From an uncultured Ruminococcus sp. (GTDB lineage: Bacteria; Bacillota; Clostridia; Oscillospirales; Ruminococcaceae), in the NCBI GenBank assembly GCA_947174365.1, contig CAMWIR010000012.1, forward strand, positions 1-36,153: 36,153 nt of DNA, written 5' to 3'. The position numbers and the translations under genes are program-made. The notes beneath the pieces were generated by a model that had not been told where the DNA came from, did no database searches, and worked only from the letters and a program-made list of their open reading frames with translations. This document shows, one piece after another, positions 1-10,001 of the stretch; positions within the stretch are counted from its first letter, which is position 1; each line of letters starts with the position of its first letter.

Positions 1-124
1 TTTTCGTCGTAAGCGTAAGATGTGTATAATTTACAGCACCCTTGGCACTACATAGCGTTGCAAATGAAAGCATTTCAAGAGCACCCCCGATAATCCAAAA
101 TCCACCAACCAAGGAGCACAAACC

Positions 125-694
125 ATGCAAGAGCTTATACAAAAAATATCCTCCCTCGCCGAAAAATCCGCCTCATATCCCTTTATCGCCGCAATAGACG
201 GCCGCTGCGGCGCAGGCAAAAGCACGCTGGCGGATATGCTGGAGCAGAAGGGCTGGACGGTGTTTCAAATGGACGACTTTTTCCTGCAAGCACATCAGCG
301 TACCCCCGAAAGGCTGAACACCCCCGGCGGCAATGCGGACAGGGAGAGATTTGCCCGTGAGGTGCTTATCCCTCTCAGATTGGGAGAGGATGTCATTACC
401 TACCGGCCGTTTAACTGCAAGACCATGTCCCTTTTGGATACGGTGACGGTAAAGAGGGGAAAATTCTGTGCGGTGGAAGGCTCTTATTGCTGTCACCCGG
501 AACTGTGGGAGTATTACGATACCCATATCTTTCTTACCATTGACAGTGACGAGCAGATGAAACGGATAACTGCACGGTGCGGCAGTGGACGGGCGGAGGC
601 ATTCAAAAACCGCTGGATTCCTCTGGAGGAAAAGTATTTCTCGGCATTTCGTGTGGAGGACAGGGCGGAGATAGTATTTAAAAGTCAGAATTGA
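125..694 (+). CDS. Uridine kinase-like P-loop kinase
   Basis: 189 aa ORF with Walker A motif [13 protein letters not shown] near the N-terminus and a DDFF motif typical of the uridine kinase-like superfamily. Confidence 0.75.
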   Translation: MQELIQKISSLAEKSASYPFIAAIDGRCGAGKSTLADMLEQKGWTVFQMDDFFLQAHQRTPERLNTPGGNADRERFAREVLIPLRLGEDVITYRPFNCKTMSLLDTVTVKRGKFCAVEGSYCCHPELWEYYDTHIFLTIDSDEQMKRITARCGSGRAEAFKNRWIPLEEKYFSAFRVEDRAEIVFKSQN

Positions 695-713
695 GACCAT
701 AAGGAGGATCACA

Positions 714-2417
714 ATGAACAAAAGCTTTATTAAAAAGGCAGGAACAGTTTTGTCGGCGGGCGTTATGGCTTTGTGTATCATGGGAGGGTCTATGGCATAT
801 ACATATGCCGCATATGACAAGGAAAATACCTCGGATACATCATCAGACAAAGCCTCAGTTTCCGAAAAAAACGGGGATATCAGTATCAAGGCACAAGCTT
901 TTCTCACTTTTCGCATTAGCGGCGAGATAAAACTTACTTGGTCAACGGATACCCGGGGAGGGACTTTTGAAATTTATTTGTCCACTGACGGCGAGAATTT
1001 TTTCCCTGTAAAGACTCTGTCAAGAAACAGCCGCAGATGCTGCTTTTGTTCGGAGAAAAAGTCCCCCGTATATTATGTGAAGATAAAGCAGACCTATGGA
1101 GAAAAATGGGGGGAAAGCAGGATCATCAGTTTGTTCGACTTTGAAAATGAACAGGATTCCGATAATGACAGCCTTACCGACGTTGATGAGCTGAGTTATT
1201 ATTTTACCGATCCGTATAATGCCGATACGGACGGGGACGGTCTGTCCGATTATTATGAAGCTTACATCTGTGACACCGATCCGCTTGAAGCAATGTCCTA
1301 TGAGGAGGGGGTCGCAGACGGCGATGCAGATATGGACGGGGACGGGCTTACAAATCTTGAGGAATATATTCTGGGCACATATCCATGGGGCGAGGACGAT
1401 GACGAGGACGGGATTCCCGACGGGGAGGAAGTGAATATTTACGGCACAGACCCTTGCAATGCCGATACAGACGGGGACGGCATTTCGGATCTTGACGAAA
1501 TAAAACTGGGGCTTGACCCTCTTCAGTCTGCCACAAACGGAGTTCCCGACAATGAATGGACCATTGCACAGACTGTTCCCGCAAACGACTGGTCTTTTTA
1601 CAACATCAACACCAATGATAATCCCTACAGGTTTTCTCTGGATATCACGGCGGCAGGAGCAGCGGCAAGAAACCTTTACGCTTCCTTCAGCGACTATACT
1701 TATGCTATGCACAACGAATGCATTCTCGGAAATATCGTTGAGATAGACTATGAAAAAGATATGAAAACAGGTGAAATGACACTCAATTTCGACCTTGACA
1801 GGAAAGTGATAAGCAGTGAAAACAGATATTCATCCCCGGAGCTTAAAGGCATAAAGAGGTTTAATATTTTCAGACTGTACTGCGATAACGGAACTATGCT
1901 CCTGCCTGTGGAGACCTTTCACGATGAGGAGGCGGGACGGGTCTATGCCCGCACCGATGAATTCGGAGTTTACTGCATTATAGACATGGCGGCGTGGCTT
2001 GACAGCATAGGGTATGACGAGGGGAAAGGCGGTATTCTTCTTGCTCACAGCCTTAATATGCTGCCCTCGGATATAAAGGGCTTTTCCGTGAAAAGCAAGG
2101 CCGATTATGACGGGGACGGTCTGACGGATATTAAGGAAATAGACCTTGGCGTTTCGGACAAGAACGGAGAGGATCTGCTTACGGTAAATAAAAACGGCAG
2201 CGTTTCTCTGCCGGGGTTTGACGAATATGTCAAGCGGATGGGCTGCGAAAAGGGACTGGAGCGGTTTTACAAGGCTGGAGCAATGTCCCCGGAATATTTT
2301 GACAAGGTGAAAATAGTGCCTGTGATAAGCGACCCCACAAGGATTGACAGCGACGGCGACGGAATTACCGACGCTGACGAAATGGAAATTATAGCGATGG
2401 AAATGGGCATAAAATGA
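714..2417 (+). CDS. Secreted protein with thrombospondin type-3-like calcium-binding repeats
   Basis: N-terminal signal-like segment ([32 protein letters not shown]); repeated DxDxDGxxD motifs ([72 protein letters not shown]); RBS aaggagg. Confidence 0.85.
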   Translation: MNKSFIKKAGTVLSAGVMALCIMGGSMAYTYAAYDKENTSDTSSDKASVSEKNGDISIKAQAFLTFRISGEIKLTWSTDTRGGTFEIYLSTDGENFFPVKTLSRNSRRCCFCSEKKSPVYYVKIKQTYGEKWGESRIISLFDFENEQDSDNDSLTDVDELSYYFTDPYNADTDGDGLSDYYEAYICDTDPLEAMSYEEGVADGDADMDGDGLTNLEEYILGTYPWGEDDDEDGIPDGEEVNIYGTDPCNADTDGDGISDLDEIKLGLDPLQSATNGVPDNEWTIAQTVPANDWSFYNINTNDNPYRFSLDITAAGAAARNLYASFSDYTYAMHNECILGNIVEIDYEKDMKTGEMTLNFDLDRKVISSENRYSSPELKGIKRFNIFRLYCDNGTMLLPVETFHDEEAGRVYARTDEFGVYCIIDMAAWLDSIGYDEGKGGILLAHSLNMLPSDIKGFSVKSKADYDGDGLTDIKEIDLGVSDKNGEDLLTVNKNGSVSLPGFDEYVKRMGCEKGLERFYKAGAMSPEYFDKVKIVPVISDPTRIDSDGDGITDADEMEIIAMEMGIK

Positions 2418-2471
2418 GAACCTGCAGAGGCTTTTATCGGCAGCTGATATTCTGCTGATGTTATTTAAAAA

Positions 2472-2508
2472 AATACCCTCAACGCCGCAGCGCACGGCAT
2501 TGAGGGTA
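2472..2508. terminator. Hairpin between convergent genes
   Basis: TACCCTCAA ... TTGAGGGTA inverted repeat with flanking A/T runs, between convergent ORFs ending at 2417 (+) and 2528 (-). Confidence 0.7.
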
Positions 2509-2527
2509 AAAATATGCAAAAAACAGA

Positions 2528-3913
2528 TTACTGCTCCGGTGTTTCCTGATTGCAGCAGAGAACGCCCGAGTCGATCACATTCGCATAAACTCTCGTTCTG
2601 AACATTCTCTGTCCGCAGGCGGAGGCGGCGGTGTCATCGGTGTCCTCGGGAAGTACAAAGTTGATGCACTCCACTCTTATATCCCGACAGCCGTCAAAAT
2701 TGTGGGCGGGTATGGTAAGGGTACGCATTCCCCTTTGCAGCTCGGTTCCTTCGTCGTCCAGCTCGGTAAGTACCACTGCCAGCGCCACACGCACTCCGGG
2801 GCACACATTCGCCAGAGTTACACTTACCTGCGCAATGCGCCCCATAAGCCCCAGAGACAATGTCCCCGCGTCAACGGTTATAAGCTCCTCGCAGGCCTCG
2901 GAAACTACGTCCACAGGCTCGGGACAAGGCTCGGGATAAACTATCTGCCCGCAGTCAACCATTATCACGGGATTGTTGAAGGTGGCCTCGTTGCTTTCGT
3001 TATCGGTAAAGGCGATAGAAGCGTCAACCTCACGCTCGCCCGAGCGATTGCCCGTGTGGCGCACGTTAAAGGTCAGAGCCGCACCCTGCCATTCGTCCGT
3101 GCCGAGAGAGGGTATGTTCCATGTAAGTGTCTGCTGTCCTGTTACCGTGACCGTTCCCATGGTGGGGGCGGAGGCGCTCAGAATGGTAAATTCGGAGCTT
3201 ACTTCCTCGGTAACGGCAATACCCGTAGAACCTGTTATCAGCCCGTTGTTGCCGAGATTGGTGAGGAAATTGTCAAAAGTGCCGTCGGCGGTGTCAAAAT
3301 CGGTAATGACATAGGCGGAGGAGGGAGATGTTGCCCAGTTGTCTATTGCCTCCAGGTCGGCGGCTTCGGAAGAACGCACTGCAATAAAGTACAGGATTAT
3401 GCCTGCGTCCTTTGCGCTCTGCACAGCTGCGGCAGGGTCTGCGCCTGCATTGTACCGCCCGTCGGTAAAGATGAACATTACCTTGCGGTTGCCTGTGTTG
3501 CCGTCGTTAAGCATATCAGCTGCCGCGGTTATGCCTGCGGAAAGGTTGGAGTTGCCCCCTGCGGTCAGGGAGTCAACAGCCGCTTGCAGCAGCGCAGGGT
3601 CGTCGGTCAGTCCCTGTACTACGGTCCCGTCGGTCGCATAGGTGACCACGGCGGCACGGTTGCCGCAGCAGTACAGCCCCGAGTCCCCTGTTGCCAGTCT
3701 GTCGGACAGGACGTTCAGAAGCCTTGTTGCCGACGCCTTTATTTCCGTCAGAGGTGCGCCCGATACGGAATTCGAGACGTCGATCAGCAAAGCCATATCC
3801 GCAGGAACATTGGCAAGGTCGGGGGCTGCGCTCAAGGCAAGTGTTACCTGAAATTCACCGCCGCATTCCACGGTGGTGGAGCTTATATATTTATTGGATG
3901 TTAAAATGCCCAT
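2528..3913 (-). CDS. VWA domain-containing protein, Cys-rich C-terminus
   Basis: 461 aa; MIDAS-like DVSNS with downstream FTDGRYN; no evident signal peptide; RBS ggagagttctc upstream on the minus strand. Confidence 0.8.
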   Translation of the reverse strand: MGILTSNKYISSTTVECGGEFQVTLALSAAPDLANVPADMALLIDVSNSVSGAPLTEIKASATRLLNVLSDRLATGDSGLYCCGNRAAVVTYATDGTVVQGLTDDPALLQAAVDSLTAGGNSNLSAGITAAADMLNDGNTGNRKVMFIFTDGRYNAGADPAAAVQSAKDAGIILYFIAVRSSEAADLEAIDNWATSPSSAYVITDFDTADGTFDNFLTNLGNNGLITGSTGIAVTEEVSSEFTILSASAPTMGTVTVTGQQTLTWNIPSLGTDEWQGAALTFNVRHTGNRSGEREVDASIAFTDNESNEATFNNPVIMVDCGQIVYPEPCPEPVDVVSEACEELITVDAGTLSLGLMGRIAQVSVTLANVCPGVRVALAVVLTELDDEGTELQRGMRTLTIPAHNFDGCRDIRVECINFVLPEDTDDTAASACGQRMFRTRVYANVIDSGVLCCNQETPEQ

Positions 3914-4202
3914 GAGAGAACTCTCCTTTTCATTGAATTTGCACCTACGGTATTATATTCATGGGCGTGGAAATTCGTTACTTAGCTGACAATATAATAG
4001 GAAAATTCTCCTGCCTTATTTGTCTGTATCCTCCTTTTGGATTTTTATATAATTATTTTTAGCGAATTTTACGCTAAAAATCAATATTTAACATGTAGAT
4101 AAAGTATAATAGACACTATGGGGTAACTATTTATGTTTAGAAGAATTTATAACATATAATATTGTCAAATTTCAATATATAATATATGTTAGAGGTATTT
4201 TT

Positions 4203-4409
4203 ATGTCTGAAAAACTTCAAATAAAGAAGCGTTCTGCTTTTAAAGGAGAGGACGGTTACAAAACATTTTCAATAAGAATAAAAGATGAAACCGTTGAACA
4301 GCTTGATGAAATTGCAAGACAAACTAATCGCTCCAGAAATGATATTATTAATATGATGCTTGAGTTTGGAATAAATAATTGTGAAATCACAGAAAGTAAT
4401 CAAATATGA
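4203..4409 (+). CDS. Ribbon-helix-helix (CopG/Arc-like) DNA-binding protein
   Basis: 68 aa; TFSIRIKDETVEQLDEIARQTNRSRNDIINMMLEFGI fits the RHH pattern. Confidence 0.65.
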   Translation: MSEKLQIKKRSAFKGEDGYKTFSIRIKDETVEQLDEIARQTNRSRNDIINMMLEFGINNCEITESNQI

Positions 4410-4499
4410 GAATACATAATGAAAAAAGTATTTTTGCGGGACACAGACAATCAAGGGTTTACACCGAGGATATACACAAGCCCCCAAATTAAAAAATAA

Positions 4500-4520
4500 G
4501 GCAGGAAAAAATTCCCTGCC
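4500..4520 (-). terminator. Hairpin downstream of the TPR fusion gene
   Basis: GGCAGGAA..TTCCCTGCC; on the minus strand followed by TTATTTTTTAA. Confidence 0.6.
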
Positions 4521-4544
4521 CTGCAAAAATTATGCCAAAATGTA

Positions 4545-6893
4545 TTATCTTCCCCACCTATTCCCATTGTCGGCACGCTGCTCCGCCTCGTCCAAGCTGT
4601 TGTAACCGTACATATAGACCTCGTTTTGCATAATGCTCTCGGCAAGATTTTCTCCACGATTGTAAACCGACACAATAAACCGTCCGTACAGCTCCAGTGT
4701 TTCATCAGAGTAGGTGTAAAGCTCCCCACGCAGATAGGTCTCGTAGGAAACATTTGCCGCCGTGTCCTCTGCTGTGTGGATTACCCTTGCTCTGCCGCCC
4801 AGATTGGGATAGCGCTTTGCAAAATCTTCCATCCAGCCTACCTGTATAGGCGTTATTGCACTGCACAGCGCACGCTTCTTTTCGCTTACCTCGGGCAGCT
4901 TGCTGCGTATCTCCTCAAACTCCTCGGGAGCGTAGGATTCCATCATGTAGCCGTATTTCTCGGTTATAAAATTGCGCCCCGCTTTTAATGCTGCGGCAAA
5001 ATCATTCCTTATGGCGAAAAGCAACTCTGCGGGAAAGCTGTAATACTGTCCTCGCCGCATTATCAGAAAAGTCTCCCTGTCGTCCTGGCAATTTGCCCTG
5101 CCGCCCTTGTTCTGCACCTTGTCAAAGGCCGCCCATTCCATTTCGATTATGTCGTCCGCAACGCTCATGGCATTGCTGCGCTCTGCAATAATTTTCCCTG
5201 CCGCCGCCAGATACTCGCATTTCATATCAATTATGTGCCGCTTGATAAGCTTATCATTTAGCATACTGCAAATCTCTTCGATTTTCTTTTGTATCTCTCC
5301 CGCTTCGTCAATGCTCATTCGGGAAATTTCCCCGACAGCTTGGCATATGTCTGCAAATTCGCCATCGCAAAGTCCTTCACAGCTTTTATACAGCCATTTC
5401 CGATAGGGGGCGTATTTCCCTGCTATCAGATGACATGCACGCAAAACGCTCATCATAAACTCCGACAGCTCGAAAAACGCCGCAGCACTGTCCCCCCGCC
5501 CTGTCATACGGGGGAAATTATACTGTCCGTGCTTGGCGATTTTTTCCAGTTCCACCGACAGCTTTGCCATATCCACCCAACGTGGACGTGCTTTAAGCTT
5601 GCGTCTGATTTCCGTAAAAAATCCCGACCTGTCGGAAAATATCTGCCCATTCACAGCGCAGGCAAGGTCCTCGTCCGCTGTGTCAAGCCATTCTTCGCCG
5701 TCGGGAAGCTTTTTCAGCCCTGTAAATTTCTCCAGGAATTCCGACAAAAGTATGACCCCACGCCGTCCCTGTCCCTCTGCTGTCTCATTGTCGGACAGAC
5801 CCATGTAGCTTTTGGGAAGCAGAGAATATGCGCTGCGCAGTTCATCTGTAAGGCTTTGGGGAATGTCATTGTCAAGATCGTTTACCCAAATGCAAAAGCA
5901 TGGCGCAAAATCGTGGTCTCTCGAAACCTCATCATCAAACCCGAAGCACTCCGACCCCTCCCCCGCCAGTCCGCAGGCAATCGATAATTCGAACGCCGAT
6001 AAATCAAGCGCCGACATATCGGGATTTGCACCGTCATGCATTTTCCGTTTCAGCATATCCCTGCCGAATGCATTGTAAAAGCTCCTTGAAATGTCCATAC
6101 CCTTTGTGGGGCGAGTTGTGTGCTCATATGCTTTATGCAATTTTTCAGCCACTATTTCATAGAAATTATTTCTGCCCATATGCAGCTCGATCTCTGACAG
6201 TGCTGCTTCATAATATGCCGCTGCCTTTTTGTGATCTGCTTTCGCTGCGCAAATATCCCCGTAGGCTGCCAATGCTCCGCTGTAGTGAAAATCCGAGGGA
6301 GACCGTCCCGCAAGGGTTTCAATTGCAGGCTGCAAAATGTTTTCTGCCTCGTCGGTTTTGTCCATTTGCACCAGGCACGCCGCCAGATTCGTCCGTGAAA
6401 TCGCGCAGCGTATCTCTTCTCCCGCTTTTTCCGCTATTGCCAGAGCTTCACGGAGGCAATCCGCCGCATCTTCCCAACGCTCCGACTCCTGATGCAGCAG
6501 CGCAAGGTTGTTGAAATAGCTTGCTTTAAGAGAATCGTCCTCCATAGCTTCGGGGATCTTTGCGATCCTTTCGTAATAATCGTAAGCCCTGCTCAGCTGA
6601 CCTGCCGCTCTGGCGGCGTTGGCGGAGTTGAGCAATGCCGCTGCCCAAGCCTTGGGAGACGGGTCGATTTTTTCAAGCAGTTTCTCCGACATCTCTGCAA
6701 ATTTCAGCGATTCTCCGAACCTGCCGCAGTCCCGATAAAATCCCACCAGCTCATTTGCAACCCCCAGCATAACATCTTCCCTGCCCGATTCTTCCGCATT
6801 TTCAAGGGCATTCAGCATAAATGCCTCCGCTTCCTCCAGGCGGTAATTTTTCAAAAGCTCGTCCAGCTTTTCACGTATTTCGTTCATTTCCAT
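4545..6893 (-). CDS. TPR protein with DUF4037-like nucleotidyltransferase segment and DUF4125-like C-terminus
   Basis: N-terminal TPR helices (SLKASYFNNLALLHQESERWEDAADCLREALAIAEKAG); GLAGEGSECFGFDDEVSRDHDFAPCFCIW resembles DUF4037; GGRANCQDDRETFLIMRRGQYYSF resembles DUF4125. Start chosen at the internal ATG after AGAGGA; the ORF track extends to 6914. Confidence 0.75.
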   Translation of the reverse strand: MEMNEIREKLDELLKNYRLEEAEAFMLNALENAEESGREDVMLGVANELVGFYRDCGRFGESLKFAEMSEKLLEKIDPSPKAWAAALLNSANAARAAGQLSRAYDYYERIAKIPEAMEDDSLKASYFNNLALLHQESERWEDAADCLREALAIAEKAGEEIRCAISRTNLAACLVQMDKTDEAENILQPAIETLAGRSPSDFHYSGALAAYGDICAAKADHKKAAAYYEAALSEIELHMGRNNFYEIVAEKLHKAYEHTTRPTKGMDISRSFYNAFGRDMLKRKMHDGANPDMSALDLSAFELSIACGLAGEGSECFGFDDEVSRDHDFAPCFCIWVNDLDNDIPQSLTDELRSAYSLLPKSYMGLSDNETAEGQGRRGVILLSEFLEKFTGLKKLPDGEEWLDTADEDLACAVNGQIFSDRSGFFTEIRRKLKARPRWVDMAKLSVELEKIAKHGQYNFPRMTGRGDSAAAFFELSEFMMSVLRACHLIAGKYAPYRKWLYKSCEGLCDGEFADICQAVGEISRMSIDEAGEIQKKIEEICSMLNDKLIKRHIIDMKCEYLAAAGKIIAERSNAMSVADDIIEMEWAAFDKVQNKGGRANCQDDRETFLIMRRGQYYSFPAELLFAIRNDFAAALKAGRNFITEKYGYMMESYAPEEFEEIRSKLPEVSEKKRALCSAITPIQVGWMEDFAKRYPNLGGRARVIHTAEDTAANVSYETYLRGELYTYSDETLELYGRFIVSVYNRGENLAESIMQNEVYMYGYNSLDEAEQRADNGNRWGR

Positions 6894-7063
6894 GGCAAAT
6901 CCTCTTTTGGCCAAAATTTATATATTTTTATAGAATAATTGTTTGTTTTCAACAATTTACCGAAAGCACCGAAAGCAAGTTCTCTATATAAACTATACCA
7001 AATTAATATAAAAATGTCAAGCGTATTGTGAAAATATGGGAAAATGTTCTTGAGTACCTTTGA

Positions 7064-7715
7064 TCAACGGTTTTTATTTGCATAAAGCTTTTCCTCAGTT
7101 TTCTTTTGAATATACAGCTTCAGATCAAGCAAACCATAGCTCATAAATGCCATTGACCCATAGTAAACAAGCCCGATCGCAGCAGCCTTTACAAATGTCA
7201 GACTTTCGGCTGAAATCAAGCCATACACCAGGTTACCGGTAATAAGAAAACGAATATAATCAAACAGCAGGTAAGCCATTACCATAGCCGGGGATATAAA
7301 AATTCTTTTGACATAGTCTTTTTTATCAGTCAATTCAAGCTTTGTCGCAAACAAAAACATTGCCAGAACCAAAAGGGGATTTATCCCATGCAAAAAGAAA
7401 AACATTCCGCTGAAATTAAAATCGTGCCACCCGAAGAGCTTAAAAAACACAGTGCAAAAAACGGTCAGTATACATGGCAGCACAAATTGATACAAGCCCG
7501 CAGGCAAGGGCTTTTTTTCCGATCAGGCTCACTGCTCCGTCCGACAGCAGCAGCAAGCCGCATGAAAAGTTTGAGATAAAGGTCAGCTCATACATATGCG
7601 AAACTTGAAAATCATATCCGCAAAGAGCTGTCAGAAATATAAATGCTCCCACAACGATTTTTATTATAGCTCTGTTTGCACACGCTGCACTGTTTTCTTT
7701 ATGATCCACAATCAT
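7064..7715 (-). pseudogene. Integral membrane protein split by a frameshift at an A7 tract
   Basis: ORFs 7440..7760(-) and 7064..7507(-) are both hydrophobic and overlap in different frames; removing one A at 7512-7518 joins them as ...SLIGKKPLPAGLYQFVLPCILTVF... Confidence 0.65.
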
Positions 7716-7783
7716 TTTCCTCCTGAAATCCGATTTAACACAACAACTATTATACCTCAAAGCAGCCTGTTTGTCAATAAAAA

Positions 7784-7825
7784 CGCCATAGTATTCCCGG
7801 CTGTAAAATCGGAAATACTATGGCG
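7784..7825 (-). terminator. Terminator downstream of rubrerythrin
   Basis: CGCCATAGTATTCCCG ... CGGAAATACTATGGCG (16 bp stem, one mismatch), followed on the minus strand by TTTTTATTG. Confidence 0.8.
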
Positions 7826-7881
7826 TTCGGCTTTAGTATGCATAGACTATTGCATTAAACCAAATTATTGAGACCTTAAAA

Positions 7882-8433
7882 TTACTTGAAATATCTGTTC
7901 AGCAGACCCTCAAATGCCTTGCCGTGGCGAGCCTCATCCTTAGCCATTTCATGAACGGTGTCATGGATAGCGTCCAGATTCTGCTGCTTTGCCTTGGTCG
8001 CAAGATCAAGCTTGCCCTGTGTTGCGCCATGCTCTGCCATTACACGCATTTCCAGATTCTTCTTGGTGGAGCTTGTTACAACATCACCCAGCAGCTCGGC
8101 AAATTTTGCGGCGTGCTCTGCCTCCTCATAAGCAATTCTCTTGTAAGCCTCGGCAACCTCGGGATATCCCTCTCTGTCGGCTACTCTGGACATTGCCAGA
8201 TACATTCCCACCTCGGTGCACTCGCCCATAAAGTTCTGATTGAGGCCCTCGATGATCTCCTTGTCCTGAACGTCCTTGGCAATGCCCACAATGTGCTCGC
8301 AGGCAAATTTCAGACCGCTCTCGCTTGCAGCCTCGGTGAACTTGGAGCCGGGCGCATTGCACTGGGGACATTTTTCGGGCGCAGCGTCGCCCTCGTAAAC
8401 ATATCCGCAAACAGAACATACAAATTTCTTCAT
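7882..8433 (-). CDS. Reverse-type rubrerythrin (N-terminal rubredoxin domain)
   Basis: [31 protein letters not shown] at the N-terminus, then a ferritin-like four-helix region with EEAEHA and DEARH motifs. Confidence 0.92.
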   Translation of the reverse strand: MKKFVCSVCGYVYEGDAAPEKCPQCNAPGSKFTEAASESGLKFACEHIVGIAKDVQDKEIIEGLNQNFMGECTEVGMYLAMSRVADREGYPEVAEAYKRIAYEEAEHAAKFAELLGDVVTSSTKKNLEMRVMAEHGATQGKLDLATKAKQQNLDAIHDTVHEMAKDEARHGKAFEGLLNRYFK

Positions 8434-8669
8434 GGTCTTAAACCCTTCCTTTTTATTTTTTTCTCCCGAAAGCCCTTATATAAAAGCCTTTCGGGGAATT
8501 TTACAATAATTATTATGTGCATTTTTCCCGGCTGCAAATCCGCTTTGCAGGATTTTTCCGGGGCAGCTTTACAGTATAATGCTGTAATACAAATGCACTT
8601 GCTGCAAATCATCATTGACCGTTATCTTAACTATACCATATCGGTAAAAATAAGTCAATTAAATTTCCG

Positions 8670-9599
8670 TTAAATTCCAATCCCGTTCATGAATTCGTCG
8701 GTTTGCACAAGTCCCGAGCGGTTGTATCGGTTAAGTTTAACAAAATTCTCTCCGCTGTAGGTGATATTATTTCCCGCCTCTTTGCAGGTAAGAAAGACAG
8801 TGAAACCCTGCTGCCGCAAGGCCTCAAACCCCTCCTCCGAGTAATAGCCGTAGGGATAGGCATAAACGCAGCGTTCGGGTTCGGCAGCACTGCCCAACTG
8901 CGTTGTGCTGCCCAACTGTGTTGAGCTGCGCCATTTCTCCACATCACGGAGCAGCACATCAATATATTCCTCGGTAGATTCCCAGCTGTTTTTTTTCGCA
9001 CCCCGCCGTCCGTTTACGCTGTGCAAATTATAAGTATGGCAGCCTATTTCAAAAAAGCCGCTTTCTTCCATAGCGGCAATATCCTCACGGGTGAGATAAG
9101 CATAATAGGGGTTGGGGTCGTTCTCCTTTTCCGCCTGCACAGTAAACGCCCCCACCACATTAACCGTACACTTCATGCCGTATTTCTCCATTAGCGGAGC
9201 GCAATAGGTCAGGTTGTTCAGGTGTCCGTCGTCAAAGGTTATCATAACGGGCTTTTCGGGCAGGGGCGTGCCGTTTTTCACGAATGCAAAAACCTGGGCA
9301 CCCGATACGGCTGTGTAGCTGTTTTTTTTAAAATAAGCAAGGTCGTTTTCCAGAGCCTCGGGGGTTATCACATATTCTCCCGTTCGGGACGGGTCTTTGA
9401 GCACGCTGTGATACATCAGCACAGGCAGGGAAACGCTGCTGCCCTGTGTGACCTGTTCATTCTCTTCAGTCTGCAACGGCTGCGCGGCTGTCTGCGAATA
9501 TGCCCGTGCGGCAGTCCCCTTTGCAAAAACCGCCGAAAAAACCAGCAGCGCCGCCGCCAGAAATAATGCAAAAAAAGCCTCTCTTCGCATAACACGCAT
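8670..9599 (-). CDS. Polysaccharide deacetylase family protein, secreted or membrane anchored
   Basis: VLMYHSV, MITFDDGHLNN and IGCHTYNLHSV motifs typical of NodB-type deacetylases; N-terminal hydrophobic segment. Start chosen at the downstream ATG. Confidence 0.88.
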   Translation of the reverse strand: MRVMRREAFFALFLAAALLVFSAVFAKGTAARAYSQTAAQPLQTEENEQVTQGSSVSLPVLMYHSVLKDPSRTGEYVITPEALENDLAYFKKNSYTAVSGAQVFAFVKNGTPLPEKPVMITFDDGHLNNLTYCAPLMEKYGMKCTVNVVGAFTVQAEKENDPNPYYAYLTREDIAAMEESGFFEIGCHTYNLHSVNGRRGAKKNSWESTEEYIDVLLRDVEKWRSSTQLGSTTQLGSAAEPERCVYAYPYGYYSEEGFEALRQQGFTVFLTCKEAGNNITYSGENFVKLNRYNRSGLVQTDEFMNGIGI

Positions 9600-9664
9600 A
9601 ACATACCGAGATCCTTTCAAATTTCTTCGGTAAATCATATGCAAAAAGAGGCAGATTAATTCGC

Positions 9665-9842
9665 CTTATTCAAGGTAATCCTCTATGCAAAGTTCAAGAG
9701 GCGGGGTCTTGTTTCTGAAAATGTATACGGGAATGTGATCGGTAAAGGTGTAATGCTTGCAATCATTAAGCTCATCATCCCAAATATAAACGGTAACATT
9801 GCCGGTTCTCGGGTCGATTATCCGGTATTCCCGCACGCTGTG
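9665..9842 (-). pseudogene. Truncated, frameshifted Uma2-family (DUF820) C-terminal fragment
   Basis: Minus-strand translation gives HSVREYRIIDPRTGNVTVYIWDDELNDCKHYTFTDHIPVYI, then (after one frameshift at the A5 tract 9717-9721) FRNKTPPLELCIEDYLE*, matching the C-terminus of the Uma2 ORF at 13725. Confidence 0.75.
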
Positions 9843-10001
9843 TTATTTGCAGATATGGAGCTTTTAAAAAAGCAAGAGGCAAAAGAAATCATATTTATTG
9901 CCTCCGGCTTCTTACACCTTTCCTCTAAAAAGACAGAAAAAAATCCCTTATCGGGAATGTCCTTGTTTTCTGTAGCTCTCGGTTTACAATTCGCAGCTCA
10001 G

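Noticed and set aside
173-916. 247 aa minus-strand ORF spanning the start of the window
   Set aside because: Antisense to the P-loop kinase and the TSP3 protein; no domain support
2702-3904. Long plus-strand ORF (400 aa) opposite the VWA gene
   Set aside because: Antisense to a clear VWA CDS; the translation is low-complexity Cys/Gly/Arg-rich with no recognisable domain, a codon-bias artefact
8880-8935. Tandem CTGCCCAACTGYGTTG repeats in the polysaccharide deacetylase gene
   Set aside because: Two in-frame copies (STQLGSTTQLGS), a minor coding duplication with no evidence of regulation or mobility
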